This document shows, one piece after another, positions 14,696 through 20,855 of a stretch of DNA of 22,976 nt. Under the pieces are notes generated by a model. The model did no database searches. It was not told the origin of the DNA and saw nothing but the letters and a program-made list of their open reading frames with translations. Origin of the DNA: Gp6-AA40 sp050742535 (GTDB lineage Bacteria; Acidobacteriota; Vicinamibacteria; Vicinamibacterales; UBA2999); contig JBOGIQ010000055.1 in assembly GCA_050742535.1 (NCBI GenBank), forward strand, positions 1 through 22,976, given 5' to 3'. How positions within the stretch are numbered: the stretch's first letter is position 1; each line of letters opens with the position of its first letter. Made by a program: the position numbers and the translations under genes.

Positions 14696-15754
14696 ATGCC
14701 AAAGCGTTTCATCGGCATGGCCCTTCTTTTTTGCGCCGCCGCGTGTTCACGCGACTCACAGCCCACTGAATCAGCCGCGCCCGCACCGGCGCCCGCACCT
14801 CCCGCCGCGGGACGCCTGTTCGTCACCAATGAAACAAGCGGCGACATCACGGTCGTCGACGTCGCCGCCGCGAAAACGATCGCCACGATCCCGGTCGGCA
14901 AACGCCCGCGCGGCATTCGGCTGAGTCCGGATGGCACCACGCTGTATGTGGCGCTCAGCGGTTCGCCGATCGCTCCTCCCGGCGTGGACGAGAGCACGCT
15001 CCCGCCGGCGGACAAGAAGGCCGACGGCATCGGCGTGGTCAGCGTCCGCGAGCAGCGGCTGCTGCGAGTGATCAAGGCCGGATCGGATCCAGAACAGACG
15101 GCGGTCAGCACAGACGGCTCGCGCCTTTTCGTTGCCAACGAAGACACCGGTGAGCTGACCGTCGTGGCGATCGATGACGGCCGGGTGCTGGCGACGTTCA
15201 AGGTCGGCGACGAGCCGGAAGGCGTGGACCTCCGGCCGGACGGCCAGGTGGTGTATGTGACGTCCGAGGACGACAGCCAGGTGACGGCCATCGACGCGGT
15301 CGCGCTGAAACCGCTCGCGACGGTCAAGGTCGGCCGGCGGCCACGGTCGACGGCGTTCCTGCCGGACAGCTCGCGCGCGTATGTCACCGCCGAGAACGGC
15401 GGCGAAGTGTGGGTACTGGACGCGATGAAGCACACCGTCATTACGACGATCAAGCTCACCGGGGAAATGGTGCGCCCGATGGGAGCGGTCACCTCGCCGG
15501 ACGGTTCGCGGGTGTTCGTCAGCACCGGGCGTGGCAAGAACGTCGTGGTGATCGACGCGAAAACGAATCAGCCGGTGTCGTCAACCGAAGTCGGCGATCG
15601 GCCGTGGGGGATAGCGGTCTCGCCGGACGGCAAGACCGTGTTCACCGCGAACGGGCCGTCCAACGACGTATCGATCGTCGACGTGGACAGCCGGTCGGTC
15701 AAGGCGCGTGTGAAAGTCGGCGAACGCCCCTGGGGCGTCGTCTTCGTTCCCTGA
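14696..15754 (+). CDS. YVTN-type beta-propeller lipoprotein
   Basis: The 352-residue protein opens with a lipoprotein signal ('LLFCAAAC', Cys17) and an Ala/Pro linker. About seven repeats follow, in which 'VTNETSGDITVVD', 'VANEDTGELTVVA', 'VTSEDDSQVTAID', 'VTAENGGEVWVLD' and 'TANGPSNDVSIVD' alternate with 'VGxxPxGxxxSPDG' turns. This is the YVTN/40-residue beta-propeller pattern, probably one seven-bladed ring. Such proteins are periplasmic or surface scaffolds, often near cytochromes or PQQ-type enzymes; no catalytic residues are visible. The gene ends one base before the convergent cytochrome gene, leaving no room for an intergenic terminator. Blade count is an estimate by eye. Confidence 0.85.
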   Translation: MPKRFIGMALLFCAAACSRDSQPTESAAPAPAPAPPAAGRLFVTNETSGDITVVDVAAAKTIATIPVGKRPRGIRLSPDGTTLYVALSGSPIAPPGVDESTLPPADKKADGIGVVSVREQRLLRVIKAGSDPEQTAVSTDGSRLFVANEDTGELTVVAIDDGRVLATFKVGDEPEGVDLRPDGQVVYVTSEDDSQVTAIDAVALKPLATVKVGRRPRSTAFLPDSSRAYVTAENGGEVWVLDAMKHTVITTIKLTGEMVRPMGAVTSPDGSRVFVSTGRGKNVVVIDAKTNQPVSSTEVGDRPWGIAVSPDGKTVFTANGPSNDVSIVDVDSRSVKARVKVGERPWGVVFVP

Positions 15755-15755
15755 T

Positions 15756-16358
15756 CTATTTCTTCGGCTCCTCAATAACCACCGGCAGCTCGGGAATCTT
15801 CTCGTTCGGATACCAGTAGGCGCGATGGCAGCCTTCGCAGGCGTGCTCGATCGCTTCGCCAACCTCGAAGACCTTGTCCGCGTCCTTCTTGTCCGCGGCC
15901 TGCGCGGCAAGCATCGCCGCGGCGTACAAATCGCGAGCGTGCTTGTAGAAGGCCTGCGGGTCTTTGGCGATGAGCGCGTCCATTTCGTGCCCCTCGAGCT
16001 CGATGCCGGGCACCTCTGATTTATGGTCGTCGGGCGCCACCTTACGGCCGGGAATCATCAGCAGATTGGCCGCCTCCGCAAGCGTGATGGCTGCGCCCTT
16101 CACCCTCGTCCATTCCTCGTCCGTCGTCGGCCGCGTTTCGACAAGGCCCTTGTCGCTGGCGACAGTGGTAACCGACAGCCACACGATATCCGCGTTGGTG
16201 TCCACCACGTTCAACATCAGGTCCTTGATCGTGAGCTCGTTCGCGAACGGTGGCAGGGCCGCTTCGGACGCGGCAGCCTCGCCGCCGCGGCGGCATCCGG
16301 CGGCGACGACAACCAGCAGCGCGACGCTGGCACACAGGACAAGGGGCGTTCTTCGCAT
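15756..16358 (-). CDS. Cytochrome c'-like (class II) monoheme lipoprotein
   Basis: The 200-residue product has a lipoprotein signal ending 'VVAAGC' (Cys22). The body is a helical domain with a single heme-binding motif near the C-terminus, 'CEGCH' (Cys174, Cys177, His178). A C-terminal CXXCH on a four-helix domain is the cytochrome c'/c-556 arrangement rather than class I. The heme would sit in the periplasm; cytochromes c' bind NO or CO or carry electrons. It is divergent from the respiratory operon at 16501 with 142 bases between, so it may serve or be co-regulated with that complex. The upstream region holds a leaderless-type -10 box and the TTCANGAA direct repeat. Physiological role is not determined. 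Confidence 0.82.
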   Translation of the reverse strand: MRRTPLVLCASVALLVVVAAGCRRGGEAAASEAALPPFANELTIKDLMLNVVDTNADIVWLSVTTVASDKGLVETRPTTDEEWTRVKGAAITLAEAANLLMIPGRKVAPDDHKSEVPGIELEGHEMDALIAKDPQAFYKHARDLYAAAMLAAQAADKKDADKVFEVGEAIEHACEGCHRAYWYPNEKIPELPVVIEEPKK

Positions 16359-16365
16359 GAAGGCG

Positions 16366-16371
16366 ATCTTA
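16366..16371 (-). promoter_or_regulatory. Putative -10 box for the cytochrome c'-like gene
   Basis: On the minus strand TAAGAT stands seven bases before the ATG (16358), matching the spacing and sequence at the beta-propeller gene. No ribosome-binding site is visible. Confidence 0.4.
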
Positions 16372-16392
16372 GGTCACACCCGCCTGCGGACG

Positions 16393-16411
16393 TTCCTGAA
16401 CTCTTCGTGAA
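16393..16411 (-). promoter_or_regulatory. 11-bp-period direct repeat upstream of the cytochrome c'-like gene
   Basis: Read toward the cytochrome gene the site is TTCACGAA-N3-TTCAGGAA, 34 bases before its ATG. Sequence, orientation, 11-bp period and distance match the site at 9182-9200 before the TonB receptor. It lies in the divergent spacer and might also affect the respiratory operon starting at 16501, 89 bases away. Confidence 0.45.
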
Positions 16412-16500
16412 TTCTTTGTCAGGTTCGCGCGGCTTTGGACCTGAAGTAAACTCACTGGGTTTCTTAGCGAATCGACTCATAACGGGGGACTATCACGACG

Positions 16501-16932
16501 ATGCGTTGGGCTGTCGCACTCCTGACGGTGGTTTTTATAGTTGCGCTCATGACGGCCGGCGCCGCGGCTCAACGGCGCGGCGGGGACCCCAAGCTGGCGG
16601 CACGGAAGAATCCGGTCGCGGCGAACGCGGCCTCGATTACGGCGGGCCGCGCGCTCTATGCCAAGAATTGCCGCCATTGCCATGGGCTCCGCGGCAAGGG
16701 TGATGGACCGCTCGCACCCAAAGACCCGAAGCCCGCCGACCTGACCGACGCGAAGTGGGACCACGGCAGCAGCGATGGCGAGATTTTCGCGCTGATCTGG
16801 AACGGCGCGCCCGCTCCGAAGAGCGAGATGAAGCCGATGAAGGGAACCCTGACCGAGAAGAACGTCTGGGAGATCGTCAACTACCTGCGCACCATCGGTC
16901 CCGCGGCCGCAGCGAAGGCGCCCGCAAAATAA
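16501..16932 (+). CDS. Class I monoheme cytochrome c, first gene of the respiratory operon
   Basis: The 143-residue protein has a signal peptide (about 1-23, 'AGAAAQ') and a compact cytochrome c domain. The heme is attached at 'CRHCH' (Cys57, Cys60, His61) and followed by 'GLRGKGDGPLA'. The sixth ligand is probably Met110 or Met113 in 'SEMKPMKG', close to the C-terminal helix 'VWEIVNYLRTIG'. It should be a soluble or loosely bound periplasmic electron carrier. Only five bases separate its TAA from the next start, so it is cotranscribed with the act-like genes. In standard alternative complex III operons a monoheme cytochrome (ActE) is encoded after actD; none is seen there, so this protein may take that role. 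A GGGGGA stretch lies 11 bases upstream of the ATG. Confidence 0.88.
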   Translation: MRWAVALLTVVFIVALMTAGAAAQRRGGDPKLAARKNPVAANAASITAGRALYAKNCRHCHGLRGKGDGPLAPKDPKPADLTDAKWDHGSSDGEIFALIWNGAPAPKSEMKPMKGTLTEKNVWEIVNYLRTIGPAAAAKAPAK

Positions 16933-16937
16933 CGCGA

Positions 16938-17546
16938 GTGCGCAGCGCTCTCGTTGTCAGCGCATTGATTCTGGCCGGCAGTCTCGGCTGCCGGATGTTC
17001 GACCCCGCACCGCGACCCAACGCGTCGGTTCCCCCGGTCGTACCGGGACAGAGCACCGGCGTGTTCACCACCGCGCGCGCGACCTTCGGCGAAGCCGTCG
17101 AGGATTTCATCGGCCGGCACGAGCGGAAGCCCGATCAGCCACTCGAGTTCCCGCACAACGTGCACGCCGGCAAGAGCATCGGATGCACGGAGTACTGCCA
17201 CGAGCCGGTGACGACCGGTCCCGTCGCGGGCCTGCCGAGCGTACGGACCTGCATGATCTGCCACAACACGATCGCGACCGATCGGCCGCGCATTCGTCAG
17301 CTCACGGCAATGCGCGAACGCGGCGAGGACTTCGTCTGGCGCCGCGTGTTCGACTACACGCCCGAGGCGCACGTCCGCTTCAATCACGCGCCGCACATCC
17401 GCGCGAAGGTCGAGTGCGCGACGTGTCACGGTCCGATCGCGCAGGGAACCGTTGCCGAGCGCAACCTCGATATGAACATGGGGTTCTGTGTGAACTGCCA
17501 TAACGAGCGCAAGGCGTCTATTGATTGCCTCACGTGTCACTTTTAG
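16938..17546 (+). CDS. actA: Multiheme cytochrome c, ActA-like subunit
   Basis: Starting at GTG 16938, the 202-residue product has a lipoprotein-like signal ('ILAGSLGC', Cys18). Four canonical heme motifs follow: 'CMICH' (105-109), 'CATCH' (160-164), 'CVNCH' (184-188) and 'CLTCH' (197-201, one residue from the end). A fifth site, 'CTEYCH' (83-88), has three residues between the cysteines instead of two. With it the count reaches five, as in ActA, which passes electrons from the ActB clusters to a terminal acceptor. Scattered His residues ('FPHNVHAGK', 'FNHAPHIR') are typical axial ligands of cytochrome c7-type folds. The rest of the operon (MopB, ferredoxin, NrfD, DUF3341) supports the ActA assignment; a general cytochrome c7/c3-family label is the alternative. 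Confidence 0.85.
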   Translation: MRSALVVSALILAGSLGCRMFDPAPRPNASVPPVVPGQSTGVFTTARATFGEAVEDFIGRHERKPDQPLEFPHNVHAGKSIGCTEYCHEPVTTGPVAGLPSVRTCMICHNTIATDRPRIRQLTAMRERGEDFVWRRVFDYTPEAHVRFNHAPHIRAKVECATCHGPIAQGTVAERNLDMNMGFCVNCHNERKASIDCLTCHF

Positions 17547-17556
17547 TGAGGGTGGT

Positions 17557-17637
17557 AATGCAAAATTCAAAATTCAAAATGCACACCCTTCGTGACTCGC
17601 GCGTTCTGTTTGCATTTTGCATTTTGCATTTTGCATT
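17557..17637. repeat. AT-rich inverted repeat, copy 1, between actA and actB1
   Basis: Two 27-base arms (17557-17583 and 17611-17637) are complementary at 25 of 27 positions and are built from repeats of ATTTTGC / CAAAATT. Their base composition is strikingly AT-rich for this genome. The left arm is identical, base for base, to the left arm at 20751-20777. The right arm ends 15 bases before the actB1 ATG, so the mRNA hairpin would lie just before the ribosome-binding region. Confidence 0.85.
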
Positions 17638-17652
17638 GCGCGGCACGCGCTG

Positions 17653-19962
17653 ATGGACCGCCGCTCCTTCATCAAGCTCACCGCCGTCTCCGGCACCACG
17701 GCCGCGCTTGCCAGCTGCGGCAACCCGGATCATCAGCTTGTCCGGTTCGTGCCGGACGAGGACATCGTCCCCGGGCAGGCGGTGTGGAAGCCGGGCGTCT
17801 GTCCACTGTGCCCGTCCGGATGTGGCCTGACGGTGCGCGTCATGGATGCGGACGCGGAGGTTGTGCGTGATGGGAAATCAGGCGTCGTGCAGATCCTGGC
17901 AGCCAAGAAGCTGGAGGGGAACCCGAGTCACCCGATCAACCGCGGCGGTCTCTGCGCGCGCGGCCAGGCTGCGATCCAGGTGACCTATCATCCCGATCGC
18001 ATCACGCAGCCGCTGAAGCGGACCGGCAATCGTGGCGCCGGAACGTATGAGGCGGTGACGTGGGACGCCGCGATCGCGGAGGTTGTCGGCTCGCTGAACA
18101 CACTTGCCGGCGGTGGGAATGTCCGTTCGCTCGCGTTTCTCGGGCGGCCCGGCAATGGTCATCGTCAGGCGCTGATAGCGGAGTTCCTGGCACGATTCGG
18201 TGCGCCGGCGCCCGTCACCTACGAGCTATTCGCGGATGACGTGTTGCGGCGGGCGAACGGAATCAGCTTCGGATCGGCGCAGCTGCCGACGTTCGACCTG
18301 GCGAACACGCGCTACCTTCTGAGCTTTGGCGCCGATTTCCTCGGCACGTGGAACGCGCCCGTCTCGCACGCGCGCGGCTATGGCGACATGCGCCAGGGAC
18401 AGCCCGGGGTGCGCGGCCATTTCGTACAGATCGAATCGCGCGTGTCGCAGACGGGTGCGAGCGCGGACGAATGGGTCGCCATCCGGCCGGGATCGGAAGG
18501 CACGCTGGCGCTCGGCCTCGCGCACGTCATCATGCGCGACAAGCTGCAGGCTGCAGCGGCAGCCGCATCAATCCCGGGCTGGGCCGAAGGGCTGCCGGAC
18601 TACACACCGGAGCAAGTCGAGAAGGTCACCGGCGTTGCGGCGGCGAAGGTCGAGCGGCTCGCGCGCGAGTTTGCAGGCCGGAGTCCCGCCGCGGCGGCTG
18701 TCGGCGGCGCGGCGCTCGCGCACACGAACGCACTCTTCACAGCCGTCGCGGTAAACGCGTTGAATGCGCTGGCGGGCACAGTCGGGAAGCCGGGCGGGCT
18801 GCTCTTTACTCCGCAGATGGACGTGGCCGCGGCAGCAAAGATCGGTCGCGGGCCCTCAGCTGCTGTGCCGTTGCAGCAGTGGTCGGCGGGGCTGCTCGGC
18901 GGCGGCGAGCCGGCGGCGCAGGCGCTGCTGATAGACGGGGTCAATCCAGTCTTCACCGCACCACGGGCGTGGAAAGTGCGCGACGCCATCGCGAAGATTC
19001 CGTTCATCGTCAGCTTCGGCGGCTTTCTCGACGAGACAAGCGTGCTGGCGGACCTCATTCTGCCGGACCATTCGTTCCTCGAGTCGTGGACCGAGAGCGT
19101 GCCCGAGTCGGGTTCGTCCGTTGCCGTCGTCAGCGCGGCACCGCCTGTGATGAAAGCGCTGCATCAGACGCGAGCGACTCCGGACGTGCTGCTGGAAGTG
19201 GGCCGTCAACTCGAGAAGCCGCTCGAGCTGCCCTGGCAGACGTTCGACGAGATGCTCGCGATGACGCTGACGCCGCTGCCGGCCATGACCGAAGGCGTCG
19301 ATGCGTGGACGGATGCGCAGGAAAAGGGCGGATGGTGGGGAGAGCTGCCCCAGGAGGTCCGCCTGAAGGCGGACACTACGACGACTATCCGGCTAAAGCC
19401 GGACTCCACCGGTGTAGAGTCCGGCTTCAGCCGGATTCAGACGGGTGTAGAGTCCGGCTTCAGCCGGATTCAACCGGAGTTCGATGGCGATCCCGCCCAG
19501 TACCCGTTCCATTTCCTGCCCTACCCGTCGAACCAGTTCCTGGACGGCTCGCTGGCGCATCTGCCGTGGCTGCAGGAGATGCCGGATCCGTTGACGTCGG
19601 CCATGTGGAGCAGCTGGATTGAGATCAATCCGCAGACGGCTGCCCGGCTCGGCATCGTCCAGGGCGACCTCGTCGAGGTCACCTCGCAGCATGGGACGCT
19701 GCGCAGCGCTGCCTACCTGTCGCCGGGAACCGCGCCGGACGTGATCGCGATGCCCGCCGGCCAGGGGCATGCGAACTACACGCGCTATGCAAGCGGACGC
19801 GGCGAGAACCCGGTCGACGTGCTGGCGCCGACGACGGAAGAAACAACCGGCGCGGTGGCGTGGGCGGCAACGAGGGTGAAGATCGCCCGCCTCGGCGAAG
19901 CGGACGGGCGTTTGATTCTGTTCGCCGGCGGCATGCGCGAACACGTGGAGCACGGCCGTTGA
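17653..19962 (+). CDS. actB1: Molybdopterin-oxidoreductase-fold subunit, ActB1-like, Tat-exported
   Basis: The 769-residue protein begins with a Tat signal ('DRRSFIKLTAVSG') that ends in a possible lipobox ('ALASC', Cys22). Next is a 4Fe-4S site of the MopB family: Cys50, Cys53, Cys57 and Cys101 ('GGLCARGQ'). There is no cysteine after residue 101, hence no Cys ligand for Mo. This agrees with ActB subunits of alternative complex III, whose catalytic domain lacks the cofactor. The C-terminal domain ('INPQTAARLGIVQGDLVEV', 'MPAGQGHANYTRYASGRGENPVD') is the Molydop-binding fold. The start is ATG 17653; an upstream in-frame ATG lies inside the AT-rich repeat. Residues about 569-607 are encoded by four palindromic repeat units (19357-19469) and look foreign. 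ActB is normally one protein with the ferredoxin part; here the two are separate genes. Confidence 0.87.
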   Translation: MDRRSFIKLTAVSGTTAALASCGNPDHQLVRFVPDEDIVPGQAVWKPGVCPLCPSGCGLTVRVMDADAEVVRDGKSGVVQILAAKKLEGNPSHPINRGGLCARGQAAIQVTYHPDRITQPLKRTGNRGAGTYEAVTWDAAIAEVVGSLNTLAGGGNVRSLAFLGRPGNGHRQALIAEFLARFGAPAPVTYELFADDVLRRANGISFGSAQLPTFDLANTRYLLSFGADFLGTWNAPVSHARGYGDMRQGQPGVRGHFVQIESRVSQTGASADEWVAIRPGSEGTLALGLAHVIMRDKLQAAAAAASIPGWAEGLPDYTPEQVEKVTGVAAAKVERLAREFAGRSPAAAAVGGAALAHTNALFTAVAVNALNALAGTVGKPGGLLFTPQMDVAAAAKIGRGPSAAVPLQQWSAGLLGGGEPAAQALLIDGVNPVFTAPRAWKVRDAIAKIPFIVSFGGFLDETSVLADLILPDHSFLESWTESVPESGSSVAVVSAAPPVMKALHQTRATPDVLLEVGRQLEKPLELPWQTFDEMLAMTLTPLPAMTEGVDAWTDAQEKGGWWGELPQEVRLKADTTTTIRLKPDSTGVESGFSRIQTGVESGFSRIQPEFDGDPAQYPFHFLPYPSNQFLDGSLAHLPWLQEMPDPLTSAMWSSWIEINPQTAARLGIVQGDLVEVTSQHGTLRSAAYLSPGTAPDVIAMPAGQGHANYTRYASGRGENPVDVLAPTTEETTGAVAWAATRVKIARLGEADGRLILFAGGMREHVEHGR
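19357..19469. repeat. Cluster of four REP-type palindromes inside actB1
   Basis: Four units of about 23 bp occur: A 19357-19379 and B 19387-19409 in minus orientation, C 19414-19436 and D 19447-19469 in plus orientation. Read in its own direction, each has GTAG (GTGG in B), two bases, then a 6-7 bp stem (TCCGGC/GCCGGA, or TCCGCC/GGCGGA in A) around a TTCA loop (TTTA in B). C and D repeat with a 33-bp period, giving two copies of 'TGVESGFSRIQ'. The whole block keeps the actB1 frame. Confidence 0.85.
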
Positions 19963-20048
19963 AACCACGAAGTGCACGACGAGTTCGAAGACCACGAAGC
20001 TCTTTGATCAAGAGTTCTTCTTCGTGGTCTTCGCGATCTTCGTGGTTT
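19962..20048. repeat. Long inverted repeat between actB1 and actB2
   Basis: Nested inverted arms fill the gap: AAACCACGAAG (19962-19972) pairs with CTTCGTGGTTT (20038-20048), and GAAGACCACGAAG (19987-19999) pairs with CTTCGTGGTCTTC (20020-20032). CTCTTTGATCAAGAG, near-palindromic itself, lies at the tip. The left arm overlaps the actB1 stop codon by one base, and the right arm ends two bases before the GAAGGAG ribosome-binding site of actB2. It is unrelated in sequence to the AT-rich repeats on either side. Confidence 0.85.
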
Positions 20049-20068
20049 AAGAAGGAGCGTTAGTCGCA

Positions 20069-20752
20069 ATGCCGAACTGGGGAATGGCCGTCGACCTCGA
20101 TCGCTGCACGGGATGCGGCGCGTGCGTGACGGCCTGTCACGCCGAGAACAACATCTCGACCGTCGGCGCCGAGCAGGCGGCACGCGGGCGCGCCAAGCAC
20201 TGGATCCGCGTCGAGCGCTACTGGGAAGGCGAGTTCCCCGAGGCGACCCTCAAGTTCCGCCCCGTCATGTGCCAGCACTGCGACAACGCGCCGTGCGAGC
20301 CGGTCTGTCCGACCTACGCGAGTCATCACACCCAGGACGGCCTCAACGCGCAGGTGTACAACCGCTGCATCGGCACCCGCTATTGCGCGAATGCGTGCCC
20401 GTACAACGTCCGGTTCTTCGACTTCTTCAACCCGTCGTGGGACAAGCCGCTGCAGCTGCAGTTGAATCCCGACGTCTCCCTGCGTGAAGTCGGGGTGATG
20501 GAGAAGTGCACGTTCTGTGTGCAGCGCATCAAGGCGGCCACGATCGCCGCGAAGGCGGAAGAACGGGAGCTCAAAGACGGGGAGCTCCAGACCGCGTGCT
20601 CGCAGGCGTGTCCATCGCGTGCGCTGGTCTTTGGCGACCTGAACGATCCGGAGAGCGAAGTCTCGCGCCTGTCGCGGTCGCCGCGCGGCAGCAAGCTGCT
20701 GGAAGACCTCGGGACGAAACCTAAGGTTACGTACCTGACGCAGGCGCGGTAA
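20069..20752 (+). CDS. actB2: Four-cluster ferredoxin subunit, ActB2-like
   Basis: The 227-residue electron-transfer subunit has the DmsB/NrfC-type pattern of sixteen cluster positions, fifteen of them Cys: 13, 16, 19, 23; 68, 71, 76, 80; 100, 106, 110; 147, 150, 177, 181. In the third block ('CIGTRYCANACPY') Thr103 replaces the missing cysteine, as in alternative complex III, predicting three 4Fe-4S clusters and one 3Fe-4S. It would carry electrons from the NrfD quinol site to the ActA hemes. There is no signal peptide of its own, so it is probably exported with the Tat-bearing ActB1 subunit. GAAGGAG (20051-20057) precedes the ATG by 11 bases. It is followed by the second AT-rich inverted repeat, which overlaps its stop codon. 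Confidence 0.92.
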   Translation: MPNWGMAVDLDRCTGCGACVTACHAENNISTVGAEQAARGRAKHWIRVERYWEGEFPEATLKFRPVMCQHCDNAPCEPVCPTYASHHTQDGLNAQVYNRCIGTRYCANACPYNVRFFDFFNPSWDKPLQLQLNPDVSLREVGVMEKCTFCVQRIKAATIAAKAEERELKDGELQTACSQACPSRALVFGDLNDPESEVSRLSRSPRGSKLLEDLGTKPKVTYLTQAR

Positions 20753-20839
20753 TGCAAAATTCAAAATTCAAAATGCAAACCGTACTTGGGCGCCGCGGCG
20801 CCCGGCGCCGTTTGCATCTTGCATTTTGCATTTTGCATT
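20751..20839. repeat. AT-rich inverted repeat, copy 2, between actB2 and actC
   Basis: Arms at 20751-20777 and 20813-20839 match at 24 of 27 positions and enclose a GC-rich loop that itself contains CGCCGCGGCGCCCGGCG. The left arm is identical to that of copy 1 at 17557-17583 and includes two bases of the actB2 TAA. The loop differs completely from that of copy 1, so the arms rather than the whole element are conserved. Confidence 0.85.
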
Positions 20840-20854
20840 GGAGGCGAAGCCTCC
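20840..20854 (+). promoter_or_regulatory. Ribosome-binding site inside a perfect hairpin before actC
   Basis: GGAGGC (20840-20845), GAA loop, and GCCTCC (20849-20854) form a six-pair stem that contains the only Shine-Dalgarno sequence for actC. The ATG follows at 20856. Folding would hide GGAGG from the ribosome unless translation from upstream or another factor opens it. Confidence 0.55.
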
Positions 20855-20855
20855 C

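Noticed and set aside
17617..17652. N-terminal extension of actB1 starting 'MHFAFCIA'
   Set aside because: These codons are the right arm of the AT-rich inverted repeat; the Tat signal begins at ATG 17653, which is the natural start.
18348..19622. 424-codon open frame inside actB1
   Set aside because: It has shadow composition, overlaps a well-supported MopB gene completely, and has no domain.
20826..20855. N-terminal extension of actC starting 'MHFALEA'
   Set aside because: It is again encoded by the AT-rich repeat arm; ATG 20856 has GGAGG upstream and gives a normal NrfD N-terminus.
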